Made by a program: the position numbers and the translations under genes. Shown piece after piece: positions 34,101 through 43,151 of a DNA stretch of 64,000 nt. Within the stretch, counting starts at the first letter, position 1. Every line of letters begins with the position of its first letter. Under the pieces are notes generated by a model. It worked only from the letters and a program-made list of their open reading frames with translations. It did not search any database and was not told the DNA's origin. This DNA comes from Bacteriovoracaceae bacterium (GTDB taxonomy: Bacteria > Bdellovibrionota > Bacteriovoracia > Bacteriovoracales > Bacteriovoracaceae), in assembly GCA_023701435.1 (NCBI GenBank), contig JAMPXB010000008.1, positions 1-64,000 on the forward strand. Direction: 5' to 3'.

Positions 34101-34874
34101 ATGAAGCTTTGTCTTACTACTTGCAATATTCGTTTTAATAATCCCGCTGATGGTGCTAATTCCTGGCCCCATCGGCGGCTTCATTTAACTCAGAACCTGC
34201 AGTCACATTCCCCTGACATCATCGCAACCCAAGAAGGACGCTTTGAGCAATTAAAGGATCTGGAAGATTTATTGGAAGATTATGACATCATTGATCAGCA
34301 CCGCTCCTGGATTAAAGAGCGGATGTATCCTTCCTTTTTTCTAAAAAAAGATCGCTTTGAAGTCATTAAGAGTGAAGACCTCTGGCTTTCAGAAACACCC
34401 CAGGTGGCCGGCAGTAAATCATTTGAGAGTGCTTTTCCTCGACTGATGACCTGGATAAAAATCCAACCCAAAAATTCTGAAACAAATTTACTGCTGGTAA
34501 ATACTCACCTGGATCATATAAAAAGAGAGACCCGGGCCGATCAGACCAAAGTTCTCGCCCAGGAAATTAAAAAAATCTGGGACCCCGGCTCTGTTCTGGT
34601 CATCATGGGAGATTTCAATGACTCTCCTGACAGTCAGGTGCGGGAAATTTTAAATGAGAGCTTTCCAATACTGGTTGATGCCTGGAAGCTTTTTAACGAG
34701 CAGGAAGAGACCTCTCATCACGCCTTTAATGGTGAATGCCAAAATGGTTCACGTATCGATTGGATTCTGGTTGATCAGAAAGTAAGAATTGAGAATTGTA
34801 TTATGGATAAAAGAACATCTGAGGGACGTTACCCCTCAGATCATTTTCCGATCGTCTGTCAGATCAGCCTTTAA
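34101..34874 (+). CDS. Endonuclease/exonuclease/phosphatase (EEP) family protein
   Basis: A 257-residue cytoplasmic EEP-fold phosphodiesterase (no signal peptide). Catalytic blocks: TCNIRFNN, ATQEGRFEQL (metal-binding Glu), VNTHLDHIKRETRADQ, VIMGDFNDSPDS and RIDWILVD with the final SDHFPIV His. All typical residues are present. Such proteins include sugar-phosphate, nucleotide or phospholipid phosphatases, so the substrate is open. It lies 18 bp behind the sigma-54 unit and may be part of it. Its end overlaps the converging psd by 11 bp. Confidence 0.88.
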   Translation: MKLCLTTCNIRFNNPADGANSWPHRRLHLTQNLQSHSPDIIATQEGRFEQLKDLEDLLEDYDIIDQHRSWIKERMYPSFFLKKDRFEVIKSEDLWLSETPQVAGSKSFESAFPRLMTWIKIQPKNSETNLLLVNTHLDHIKRETRADQTKVLAQEIKKIWDPGSVLVIMGDFNDSPDSQVREILNESFPILVDAWKLFNEQEETSHHAFNGECQNGSRIDWILVDQKVRIENCIMDKRTSEGRYPSDHFPIVCQISL

Positions 34875-35793
34875 CGGCCACTTCTGAACCCAAATGAAGG
34901 TAGGTCTCAATACCCTTCTCAGTATTAGTAATAATGTCCTGAGATGGTTTCCAGGCCCCTTTCTCTCCCAATAAGACCACCGTTGAGCCACCGAAGAGGA
35001 AGTATCCCTTCTCTTCTCCACGCATGAAATTTTTATTCCAGCGGTGAGTTTGAACAATTTTACCAACGCAAATGGCACCCACTTCAATATAGGCCAGGCG
35101 TCCAAAGTTCTCGGTCTGAAGAATTGAGACATGGCGCTCATTCTTGATAAAAATTTGATTCTTATATTTAAGAGCAAATGGGTTAACTGAATCATAAACA
35201 CCGGGTACGCGGAAATTATCCAGCACTTTTCCATTATCAGGATAGTGGTAGCGGTGATAATCAACCGGACAAAGGCGGGCAATTAAAAGCGGTCCACCTT
35301 CGAAGATCTTTCCTACCTGAGCATTTCCGACTAAATCTTTTGCCAGTAAGTAATGGCCTTTAACTGGATAAAGACCTTTTTCATTAATTGCCTCAAAGCC
35401 CACATAGCGAGCCTCGGCAAAGGCCGGCATTCGATGAGGTTCAGTGACAAAATTTCTTTTACCTAACTTAAAACGGCGAATAAAAAATTCATTAAAATTA
35501 CGATAAGAATCCCGTGGATCCAGTGCCGGGCGCTCACCAGGTTCATAATCGTCGATCGGAATATTAAATTTTTCAACGAATGGACGAACCTTGCGCGAGC
35601 TCGAAGGCAGATCCTGAAGACCACCATAAAATTTACTGAAATACTTATTAGTAACGAGATTTCCGATCGTTTGTCCCGCCACCGAAGTGTAGAGAAATTT
35701 GATGAATTTATCCCCATACACTTTTTCCACTTCAAGTTGTCCCGTCATGCGATTGAAGTATTTAATTTCTGGCGGATTGCTGACAGTCGTCAT
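34864..35793 (-). CDS. psd: Phosphatidylserine decarboxylase
   Basis: A 309-residue proenzyme that makes phosphatidylethanolamine. The self-cleavage site that creates the pyruvoyl group is FGGST (residues about 270-274). Also seen: FNEFFIRRFKLG, RLCPVDYHRYHYPDNG with the catalytic His, and HVSILQTENFGRLAYIEVGAICVG. The long N-terminal part and GGST in place of LGST mark the bacterial type II/chlamydial-like group. It acts at the inner membrane. No phosphatidylserine synthase gene is adjacent. Confidence 0.95.
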   Translation of the reverse strand: MTTVSNPPEIKYFNRMTGQLEVEKVYGDKFIKFLYTSVAGQTIGNLVTNKYFSKFYGGLQDLPSSSRKVRPFVEKFNIPIDDYEPGERPALDPRDSYRNFNEFFIRRFKLGKRNFVTEPHRMPAFAEARYVGFEAINEKGLYPVKGHYLLAKDLVGNAQVGKIFEGGPLLIARLCPVDYHRYHYPDNGKVLDNFRVPGVYDSVNPFALKYKNQIFIKNERHVSILQTENFGRLAYIEVGAICVGKIVQTHRWNKNFMRGEEKGYFLFGGSTVVLLGEKGAWKPSQDIITNTEKGIETYLHLGSEVAVKG

Positions 35794-35806
35794 TAAGGAT
35801 TTCCTC

Positions 35807-35859
35807 TTGGGTGTTAATTTAAAACATATTATACTTTGAGGGCCAAGTTAGTCAAAGTA
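35807..35859 (+). promoter_or_regulatory. Promoter and inverted repeat of the htrA-like gene
   Basis: TTGGGT (35807-35812), 17 bp, TATACT (35830-35835). An 8-bp perfect inverted repeat TACTTTGA (35832-35839) and TCAAAGTA (35852-35859), loop 12, overlaps the -10 and start point and ends just before the AGGAG SD. Likely operator, or a 5' hairpin if transcription starts upstream. Confidence 0.55.
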
Positions 35860-35870
35860 AGGAGTCGAGA

Positions 35871-36902
35871 ATGAGAGCGTATCTGTTCGTTGTTTTAAGC
35901 TTATTTTGCACCATGAGTTGGGCAGCAGAATTACTTCCTGTCGAAAACAAAACCATAGAAATTTATCGCAAGGCTTTGCCAAGTACGGTGAACGTATCCA
36001 ACATAAAGCTCGCGAGAAATTTTTTCTATGGCGAAGTGGAAATTCCACAAGGTGCGGGCTCAGGTTTTGTCTGGGATAATAATGGTCACATCATTACCAA
36101 TTACCATGTAGTCCAAGGTGGAAATAATTTTGTCGTCACTTTTCACAATGATCCCAAACAATACAAGGCCACCATTGTTGGAACGGCGCCCGAAAAAGAC
36201 ATCGCCGTTTTAAAGCTTCAAGAAAAACCGGCCAAACTTTCTCCGATTGGTTTTGGATCGTCCAAAGAGCTGCAAGTCGGTCAGTACTCATTTGCCATCG
36301 GTTCTCCCTTTGGTCTTGATTACACTCTGACCACCGGCGTGATTTCGGCGTTGGGTAGAAAGATCGATGGTATTGGTGGGGTGAAAATTAATGACATGAT
36401 TCAAACCGATGCCGCCATCAATATGGGGAACTCAGGCGGTCCACTGCTTGATTCTTCCGGCCAGTTGATCGGGATGAACACGGTTATTTTTTCAACCAGC
36501 GGTTCCAGTGCAGGCCTGGGCTTTGCCGTTCCCGCTGACACTATTAAAGTCATTGTTCCGCAAATCATTCAGCATGGCCGAGTTATTCGTCCCGGTCTAG
36601 GAATCGGTATTGTTCCTGACACGATGAAAACCAGAATTATTGGAAACGATAAAGGAATCATCGTTTCTTACGTTGATGAAAAAGGCTCTGCCGCCAAAGC
36701 TGGAATTAAAGGCATGACTCAGGACCGTTATGGTCGCACCTACTTGGGAGACATTATCTTGAGTGTGGATGGTCAGGATGTGAATAATCTCGACGATATT
36801 TACCAGATTCTGGAAACCAAGAAAATTGGTGATGAAGTCACTGTTAAATACCGTCGTGATGGTAAAAATTTATCGGCGAAAGTTCGCTTACAGGCCCTTT
36901 AA
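35871..36902 (+). CDS. HtrA/Deg-family periplasmic serine protease with one PDZ domain
   Basis: A 343-residue S1C protease. A signal peptide (MRAYLFVVLSLFCTMSWA) is followed by the protease domain with His79 (ITNYHVV), Asp110 (KDIAVLKL) and Ser188 (MGNSGGPL), then one PDZ domain (about 250-343; GSAAKAGIKGM, LGDIILSVDGQDV). Single-PDZ architecture is like DegS, but the N terminus reads as a cleavable signal rather than an anchor. It should degrade misfolded envelope proteins or act in a stress cascade. Its end overlaps the converging aminotransferase by 15 bp. Confidence 0.93.
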   Translation: MRAYLFVVLSLFCTMSWAAELLPVENKTIEIYRKALPSTVNVSNIKLARNFFYGEVEIPQGAGSGFVWDNNGHIITNYHVVQGGNNFVVTFHNDPKQYKATIVGTAPEKDIAVLKLQEKPAKLSPIGFGSSKELQVGQYSFAIGSPFGLDYTLTTGVISALGRKIDGIGGVKINDMIQTDAAINMGNSGGPLLDSSGQLIGMNTVIFSTSGSSAGLGFAVPADTIKVIVPQIIQHGRVIRPGLGIGIVPDTMKTRIIGNDKGIIVSYVDEKGSAAKAGIKGMTQDRYGRTYLGDIILSVDGQDVNNLDDIYQILETKKIGDEVTVKYRRDGKNLSAKVRLQAL

Positions 36903-38039
36903 ATTTAAAGCGGCCTGTTTCAAGGTTTCATCTTTTTTAGCAAAACAAAATCTTAAATACTTTTCCCCTTCAGTGGACTTTAAATAGAAAGCTGAAGGTG
37001 GAACTGTGGCGACTTTAAATTCTTTTATGAGCTTCATGGCATAGTCCACATCTTTCATCTGTGTTTTCTGTGAAATGGGCACCATCATGAAAAATGTTCC
37101 GCGAGGAATGGGAAAATTAAAACCAAGATTTTTTAGCTCCTGGTAAAAGAGATTCCGTTTACCTTGGTATTGTTTTACAAAACCAGGTAAGTATTCCGGC
37201 AATCGAGCAAGGCCCTCTGCCACTGCTTCCTGGAGTGGAGTCGCAACCGCAAAAGTAAGAAACTGATGCACCAGTCGGCAGGCATTAGTGACTTTTTTAT
37301 TGGCACAAAGCCAGCCGATTTTCCAACCAGTCATACCAAAAGTTTTAGCAGCACTGGAAATCGTAATGGTTCTTTCAAACATCCCATCCAGTGTGGCCAG
37401 CGGAATATGTTTGGCCCCATCAAAAAGGAGAAATTCATAGGGCTCATCCGACAAAACATAAAGATCATGTTTCTGGGCCACCGCCGCAATTTCTAATAAC
37501 TCTTCCCGACTCCACACCTTACCAGTTGGATTATGGGGATTGTTGATAATGAGCATTTTGGTCTTAGATGAAACCGCTTTGGCCAGTTCCTGACGATCAA
37601 TCGTGAAATCCGGAGCATGCAGAGTGACTGGCACCGGTATGCCACCGGCCATTGTAATGGAGGTTAAATAAGAGTCATAAAATGGCTCAAAAATAATGAC
37701 CTCATCACCAGGGTTGATGAGTGCCATAACTGCCACGTAGATGGCTTCAGTCGCTCCTACTGTCACAGTCACCTGGGAATCAGCTTTGTAATTTAACTGA
37801 TAAAATTTATTGTAATAATTGGACACTTCCTCACGTAAGTGAATCGTGCCAGCAAAAGGTGCATACTGATTGTGTCCTTCTTGCATTTTTTTATAGGCAA
37901 CATCTTTAAGCCACTCTGGTCCATCAAAATCCGGAAAGCCCTGACCTAAGTTAACCGCACTATGCTCCCGCGCAAGACCAGAAATAACACCGAAGATGGA
38001 ATCTTTAAAACCGCCAATTCTTAGAGCTGTATCTTTCAT
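36888..38039 (-). CDS. Class I/II PLP-dependent aminotransferase (YbdL/methionine aminotransferase-like)
   Basis: A 383-residue fold type I aminotransferase. LGQGFPDFDGPEWL, NQYAPFAGTIHLRE, INNPHNPTGKVW, SDEPYEFLLF and the PLP Lys in SSAAKTFGMTGWKIGW are diagnostic of the group with YbdL and kynurenine-oxoglutarate transaminases, which act on Met, aromatic amino acids or kynurenine. The start MKDTALRIGG is preferred for its AAAGGA SD; a longer frame runs into the ABC permease gene. It follows the peptide-transport genes by 10 bp, consistent with catabolism of imported peptides. Confidence 0.92.
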   Translation of the reverse strand: MKDTALRIGGFKDSIFGVISGLAREHSAVNLGQGFPDFDGPEWLKDVAYKKMQEGHNQYAPFAGTIHLREEVSNYYNKFYQLNYKADSQVTVTVGATEAIYVAVMALINPGDEVIIFEPFYDSYLTSITMAGGIPVPVTLHAPDFTIDRQELAKAVSSKTKMLIINNPHNPTGKVWSREELLEIAAVAQKHDLYVLSDEPYEFLLFDGAKHIPLATLDGMFERTITISSAAKTFGMTGWKIGWLCANKKVTNACRLVHQFLTFAVATPLQEAVAEGLARLPEYLPGFVKQYQGKRNLFYQELKNLGFNFPIPRGTFFMMVPISQKTQMKDVDYAMKLIKEFKVATVPPSAFYLKSTEGEKYLRFCFAKKDETLKQAALNLKGL

Positions 38040-38049
38040 AAGTCCTTTT

Positions 38050-39072
38050 TTATTCTTTAGGGTCCATAGCGTCCCGCACTCCTTCACCTACTAAGGAAAG
38101 CATGGTGAGTGTCAGGAACAAGGCAAGAGAAGGATAGGCCGCAAGCCACCAGCCTTCGGTGAAATGTTTTTGGGCCTGATTTAAAAGCTCGCCCCAACTC
38201 GGAGTGGGAGGAGTCAAACCAAATCCTAAATAATCCAGACTTGCCAGGGCGGTGATATTACCAGCGATAACAAAGGGTGAAAATGTAATAATCGGCGACA
38301 GGGAATTTGGAAGTAAGTGCTTAAAGAAAATCCGGCCGTGTCCTGCTCCCAATGCCTGAGCTGCTTCCACAAATTCTTTTTTACGATTTTTTAAATACTC
38401 TCCACGAATGTAATAACTGATGCTGATCCAACCAAAGACGCTGGAGAGAAGCACAAGAAGGAGCAAGGTTGGTTTAAAAATAGAGATAATAATAATCAAC
38501 AGGAAAAACTGGGGAACTGTTGAGAGCACTTCCACTACCCGCTGTCCCCAAAAGTCGACGCGACCTCCGAAATATCCCATGATCCCGCCCAGGATTGTTC
38601 CAACAGCAAAAGTCAAACCCCACACGAAGAAAGCGAAAGTGATGGAATAACGAAGACCATAGAGGAGGCGGGTCAGAATATCGCGACCGCGGTCATCGGT
38701 GCCCATCCAGTTATCACTGGAAGGTTCAGAAGGATAATAGGCCACTTCCTTATTGGATTCATAAGGATCCCATCTAATAATGGGCCACAACATCCAGTCC
38801 CCTCTTTCTTCATTCAATTCTATTTTGCGGTAATTGGTGATCATGGTTTTTTCTTCACCAAAAACTGTCGGATGATAATCCACCAGCACCGGATAAAAAC
38901 TCTTTCCATCATATTTCATATAGAGAGGTTTATTATTGGCCCAGAACTCGGCAGTGAAGCTAAAAAAACAGGCAACCAGTATAAACCAGGCCGACAAGAC
39001 AGCAAGACGACGCGACTTGAAACGTCTCCACTTTTTTAAGCTGTCATCATTTTTTATAAAACTTTCAATCAT
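38050..39072 (-). CDS. Oligopeptide ABC transporter permease (OppC-like)
   Basis: A 340-residue inner-membrane permease with an N-terminal TM helix, a periplasmic insert of about 70 residues and five more TM helices. The ABC permease EAA loop is EAAQALGAGHGRIFFKHLLPN, and MGTDDRGRDILTRLLYG plus PTPSWGELLNQA are hallmarks of OppC/DppC. The insert is longer than in E. coli OppC. It overlaps the upstream permease by 4 bp. No ATPase subunit gene occurs in the window, so it must be supplied from elsewhere. Confidence 0.93.
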   Translation of the reverse strand: MIESFIKNDDSLKKWRRFKSRRLAVLSAWFILVACFFSFTAEFWANNKPLYMKYDGKSFYPVLVDYHPTVFGEEKTMITNYRKIELNEERGDWMLWPIIRWDPYESNKEVAYYPSEPSSDNWMGTDDRGRDILTRLLYGLRYSITFAFFVWGLTFAVGTILGGIMGYFGGRVDFWGQRVVEVLSTVPQFFLLIIIISIFKPTLLLLVLLSSVFGWISISYYIRGEYLKNRKKEFVEAAQALGAGHGRIFFKHLLPNSLSPIITFSPFVIAGNITALASLDYLGFGLTPPTPSWGELLNQAQKHFTEGWWLAAYPSLALFLTLTMLSLVGEGVRDAMDPKE

Positions 39073-40109
39073 GTAAAATCAATCCTTGGGTCAACTAATA
39101 CGTAGGCAAAGTCAGAAAGCACATTCCCAATCAAAAAGAGAGCACTCTGAATAAAAACCAGTCCCATAATGACGTTATAATCGCGGGAAAGAATGCTCTT
39201 ATAACTTAACAGACCGATACCATCTAATTGGAAAATTGTTTCTAACAGAAGGGAGCCCGCAAAGAAGACTGTTAAGAATCCGCCCAAGCCTGTCACAATT
39301 GGGATCAAAGCGTTGCGAAGAGCGTGCTTCATGTAGACCACTCGTTCGCTCACCCCTTTGGCACGGGCCGTACGAATATAGTCCTTTTTAATTTCTTCAA
39401 TCAGCGAGTTTTTCATCAGAATAGTCAGACTGGTGAAAGAGCCGATGGTGTAACAAATAAGTGGCAAGGTAAAGTGATGAACGCGGTCCAGGAATTTATC
39501 CCAAGTTCCCAGCTCATCATAAATTTCCGAATGAATGCCCCCCACCGGAAAAATTTCCAGGAAGCTTCCGCCAGAGAGAAAAACGATCAGGAGGATGGCG
39601 AGCATAAAGGATGGTATGGAATAAAAAACGAAGAGGAGAATACTCGACGAGAGATCAAAAAAACTCCCATGCTTAATCGCCTTGAGGATTCCCATGGGGA
39701 TGGAAACTAGGTAACTTAAGATCAGGGAGATGATACCAAACTGCAGGGACACCGGAAATTTACTGACAATGACATCAATTACCGGCTCTTCGTAGGTGAA
39801 GCTCTCTCCAAAATTCAGAGTCGCAATATTTTTCAGCCAAAGAAGATAGCGGATGTGCAAAGGCTTATCAAAACCATACTGCTTTTTAAGAGCTTCCATC
39901 ACTTCATCAGAAACGCCGTGAGTGTTGCTGCTGCGACCAGAGCTTCCGACGTGAGAGTCACCACCGCCAGCTGCCCCAAAACGCATTTGTTGCAGCTTCT
40001 GCTCAATCGGGCCTCCCGGCGCCATATTGATAATGACAAAAACAACCACCGTCACTCCCAGGAGTGTCGGAATCAGGATCGCCATTCGTCTAAGAAAGTA
40101 CTTCAGCAT
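39069..40109 (-). CDS. Oligopeptide ABC transporter permease (OppB-like)
   Basis: A 346-residue permease starting MLKYFLRRMA, 4 bp behind the binding-protein stop; a longer frame starting inside that gene is rejected. LLGVTVVVFVIINMAPGGP is the standard OppB/DppB N terminus, and YIRTARAKGVSERVVYMKHALRN is the EAA-type loop that contacts the ATPase. A Gly/Ser-rich insert (GAAGGGDSHVGSSGRSS) enlarges the first periplasmic loop compared with E. coli. Together with OppC-like it forms the membrane pore. Confidence 0.93.
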   Translation of the reverse strand: MLKYFLRRMAILIPTLLGVTVVVFVIINMAPGGPIEQKLQQMRFGAAGGGDSHVGSSGRSSNTHGVSDEVMEALKKQYGFDKPLHIRYLLWLKNIATLNFGESFTYEEPVIDVIVSKFPVSLQFGIISLILSYLVSIPMGILKAIKHGSFFDLSSSILLFVFYSIPSFMLAILLIVFLSGGSFLEIFPVGGIHSEIYDELGTWDKFLDRVHHFTLPLICYTIGSFTSLTILMKNSLIEEIKKDYIRTARAKGVSERVVYMKHALRNALIPIVTGLGGFLTVFFAGSLLLETIFQLDGIGLLSYKSILSRDYNVIMGLVFIQSALFLIGNVLSDFAYVLVDPRIDFT

Positions 40110-40113
40110 ATTA

Positions 40114-41721
40114 TTACAACTTCCAGTATTGTTGGCCGAGTCCATACTTGAAAGTATCTTTCGGCTTTATGACACGTTTAGAATGTCCGTAAAGAGTGTA
40201 TCTGTTGTTAAACCAGAAGATGTAAGGATAATCTTCGGCAACCAGAGCATGAATTTTCTGCAGAAGCGGGATTCTGTCTTCTTTGTTATAGGTCTTCCGT
40301 GCCTGATCAATCAAACGGTCAACTTCCGGATTAGAATAGCTGATGAAATTTGAACCGGCCCCTAGACTGGATTGTGAATGCCAGATCTGTTTTGGATCAA
40401 TCTCGACACTTCCTCCACCCCAGGCCAGGCGAACTGCCTCGAATTTTCTTTCATCCAATAGCTTCACAAATGAGTTCCATTCAATATTTTTAATATTGAT
40501 TTCCACACCCACTTTGCTGGCATCTTCTTTAAAAATAGTGAGGTACTTCATGGCTTCCTGAGTAGGTTCCATGATGGTGATTGATAATTTGGTCTTCTTT
40601 CCGTCAATGACCTTATCTAATAAGCCGTCTTTATCAGTGTCTACCCAGCCGGTCTGTCTGAGAATTTTCAGGGCTTCGCTAGGATCAAATGGCACTGGCT
40701 TAACATTGGTGTTGGCATAATCAGACTGAACATAAATAGGGCCAGTGGCGTATTCCGACAGGTTGTATTCAAACTTATCAAGCATCAGAGGACGATTAAA
40801 CAACATCGCCAGCGCCTTACGCACTTCCTTATCTTTTAAGATTGGATGCTTAAGGTTCCAGCCAATGAAGCTGTAACCTTTCGGTGTTTTATTCTCTGTT
40901 TTAACTTTAACAATTTTGTCTTCCCAGATTTTCCCAACGGTCTTTTTAACAAAACCATCCGGACGCATTCCCAGGAAATCGAGGTCCCCTTTTTTTAACA
41001 ATTCCAGCGAGACATTTTCTTCAGAAACCATGCGAAGAACAATTTTCGGAATAACATTTGTGTCTTTTTCCGAATCAACTTTCATCCCCCACCAGTCTTT
41101 ATTCTTCTCCATGACCATCTTCTGGCCTTTATCATATTTACTGAGCTTATAAGGCCCGGTACCAATGATTTCTCTGCTAAATTTCTTTTTATTGGCGGCA
41201 TCAGAATAGAAATGCTTCGGAAGAACTGTCAGGGTGGCACAGACATCAAAATTCTGGAAGTAATCATCCTTTACCGTAAAGCGCACAGTGTGTTTATCCA
41301 GCACTTCCACTGATTTAATGGACTCGTAATAAGGTCGGGCCTGAACCGCTTTATAGTCGTCCGAAAAAATCACATCATAAGAGTATTTAACATCTTCGGC
41401 CGTGAAGTCTTTGCCGTCATGCCATTTCACACCCTCACGAAGTTTGAAATCAAAAACTTTTTTATCCTCGGAGATCTTCCACTCTGTTGCGAGGGCCGGT
41501 TTCCACTCATAACTATCGAGGTCCCGATCAAGCAGCCCCTCGAAAACATAGCTATGAACAGCAGTGGTGTAGCCGTCTGATGCTGACAGAGGGCTCAAGG
41601 TCGTGGGCTCGCCGCCAATATTGTAATAAATGGTGGACTTGTTTTTTTTGCCTTTGTCCTGACAGGCAACTAATGAAAACAATAGAAACAAAAAGACAAG
41701 CTTGGCCAATTTAACCGCCAT
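40114..41721 (-). CDS. Peptide ABC transporter substrate-binding lipoprotein (OppA/DppA family)
   Basis: A 535-residue SBP family 5 protein with lipoprotein signal MAVKLAKLVFLFLLFSLVAC (Cys20), so it is anchored in the envelope. Core motifs: GGEPTTLSPLSASDGYT, DFKLREGVKWHDGKDFTAEDVKYSY, GTGPYKLSKYDKGQKMV, VRKALAMLFNRPLMLDKF and the late FWFNNRYTLYG. It captures peptides for the OppB/OppC pore. SD AAGGAG is 6 nt upstream. It lies 18 bp behind a coiled-coil secreted protein, so the whole run from 45178 may be one operon. Confidence 0.94.
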   Translation of the reverse strand: MAVKLAKLVFLFLLFSLVACQDKGKKNKSTIYYNIGGEPTTLSPLSASDGYTTAVHSYVFEGLLDRDLDSYEWKPALATEWKISEDKKVFDFKLREGVKWHDGKDFTAEDVKYSYDVIFSDDYKAVQARPYYESIKSVEVLDKHTVRFTVKDDYFQNFDVCATLTVLPKHFYSDAANKKKFSREIIGTGPYKLSKYDKGQKMVMEKNKDWWGMKVDSEKDTNVIPKIVLRMVSEENVSLELLKKGDLDFLGMRPDGFVKKTVGKIWEDKIVKVKTENKTPKGYSFIGWNLKHPILKDKEVRKALAMLFNRPLMLDKFEYNLSEYATGPIYVQSDYANTNVKPVPFDPSEALKILRQTGWVDTDKDGLLDKVIDGKKTKLSITIMEPTQEAMKYLTIFKEDASKVGVEINIKNIEWNSFVKLLDERKFEAVRLAWGGGSVEIDPKQIWHSQSSLGAGSNFISYSNPEVDRLIDQARKTYNKEDRIPLLQKIHALVAEDYPYIFWFNNRYTLYGHSKRVIKPKDTFKYGLGQQYWKL

Positions 41722-41739
41722 ATGAAACTCCTTAATAAC

Positions 41740-42438
41740 TTATTTTCTAATATAAAGGGCAGGATCAAGCGACCAGCGGTCCAACTTAAGATTATGATCT
41801 TCAACCCGGTACGCTTCAAGCTTCGTATCAATCTCGTTTAAGCGAGCTTCAGAATTTTTAAACTCTGTGAAAGATCGAGCTTTATCTTCTTCTAAAAGGG
41901 ACAGTTCTTTCTGCCATTCAATTTCTAGTTTCTGCCGGAGGATTTCATAGCGCTTATTAACGGCATCGACTTTCTCCACATGGCCTGAAAGTTCGCGCTG
42001 ATACCGTTCTTTCTTGGCCTGCATCGCCAGTCGTTTCTTCAGCAGAATCTCCACCAGTTCCTGGGCAATTTTCACTGTTTGTTCCAGATCATCACTTTGA
42101 AAATGAAGAAAGGATCCGGTAGTGAAATGAACCCTCTTAATGCAAGTTTCATACTGTGGGATCTTGACCAGAAAATAGTCATTGGTTCTTCCTTCAATCA
42201 GTCCCACACATCTCATTTCAGGATAGGTTTCGTTCCAGAATTCCACCCGGTCTTTGCGATTCAAAAACTTAATGTTTTCGAAGTCGGTACGAATTCTTGC
42301 CAATCTTGCCTTACTATTCAAGCGAGAAATTCGACCTGTGAAATGACTCCCCTTTTCATCCTTAGCGGATTCCTCGGACTGCGCCCATCCAAAGGTCGCA
42401 TGAAAGGTAATCATGAAAATAATTAAGAACTTGGCCAT
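41740..42438 (-). CDS. Exported coiled-coil protein
   Basis: A 232-residue protein with a Sec signal peptide (MAKFLIIFMITFHATFGWAQ). Residues 35-115 look like a small beta domain (TGRISRLNSKARLARIRTD, RCVGLIEGRTNDYFLVKI). Residues 120-215 form a long charged helix with heptads (KIAQELVEILLKKRLAMQAKKERYQ, EKDKARSFTEFKNSEARLNEIDTK-like), a probable coiled coil. The end is WSLDPALYIRK. No family is recognised. It may be a periplasmic structural partner of the peptide transporter it precedes. Confidence 0.68.
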   Translation of the reverse strand: MAKFLIIFMITFHATFGWAQSEESAKDEKGSHFTGRISRLNSKARLARIRTDFENIKFLNRKDRVEFWNETYPEMRCVGLIEGRTNDYFLVKIPQYETCIKRVHFTTGSFLHFQSDDLEQTVKIAQELVEILLKKRLAMQAKKERYQRELSGHVEKVDAVNKRYEILRQKLEIEWQKELSLLEEDKARSFTEFKNSEARLNEIDTKLEAYRVEDHNLKLDRWSLDPALYIRK

Positions 42439-42479
42439 GCTCTCATTATGCCACGGACGGAATTTTTTGGGAGAAGGAT

Positions 42480-43151
42480 TTATTCTTTTCTGAGGATAAT
42501 ACTTGAGCGATATTCTTTTTCATGCAGTGGTTCTTCATATTTGAGAACGCGCATTCCAGGAAAGAGCTTCAACAGCTCTTGCTCATTCAGGTAGGTCTCG
42601 CCGTCGGTATGGGCAGTCTTCTTCTTGCTCTTCTCGCGGCTGGTGTGGGCCTCGTAGATCAGAATGCCACCGGGCTTAAGCCAGCTTTTGATTTTCTCTA
42701 CCAAAGAACGATCGACGTAATAAAAACAAATGATCGCGTCAAAAGATCCTGGCGCAATCTGATAATCACTGAGTGAAGCAACGACGCCTTTGATTTTAAC
42801 GCCGAACTCTTGTGCCAGGAGATAAGATTTTTTAACCGCCACGGAACTGATATCGACGCCGGTTACTTTGTACCCTTTTTGGGCCAGGAATACGGCGTTT
42901 CTTCCTTCACCCATCCCCATATCCAGGACCGTTCCTTCATAAGGAATGTACTGATAGTTTTCCGCCAGGAATTGAACAGGCGATTTACCGTAAATGAATG
43001 TGGGTCTGGAATATTTCTCATCCCATTGAGTTTTGGAATCCTGGGAGGTCTTCACACCGGTCAGATGTTGAAACCGGCTTCCGGAGATAGGATCACGGGA
43101 AGCAAAACTAAGCTGAGATGAAAGGAGAAGGATATAAAAAATAATCTTCAT
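42480..43151 (-). CDS. SAM-dependent methyltransferase with an apparent signal peptide
   Basis: A 223-residue class I methyltransferase close to the TehB group: WDEKYSRPTFIYGKSPVQFL, then motif I VLDMGMGEGRNAVFLA, VTGVDISSVAVKKSYLLA, FDAIICFYYV and LKPGGILIYEAHTSRE. The oddity is the N terminus MKIIFYILLLSSQLSFASRD, which has the charge, hydrophobic core and SFA-S cleavage site of a Sec signal. SAM is not expected in the periplasm. Either the leader is an anchor, an alternative start is used, or a periplasmic role exists. It overlaps the upstream gene by 4 bp. Confidence 0.8.
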   Translation of the reverse strand: MKIIFYILLLSSQLSFASRDPISGSRFQHLTGVKTSQDSKTQWDEKYSRPTFIYGKSPVQFLAENYQYIPYEGTVLDMGMGEGRNAVFLAQKGYKVTGVDISSVAVKKSYLLAQEFGVKIKGVVASLSDYQIAPGSFDAIICFYYVDRSLVEKIKSWLKPGGILIYEAHTSREKSKKKTAHTDGETYLNEQELLKLFPGMRVLKYEEPLHEKEYRSSIILRKE

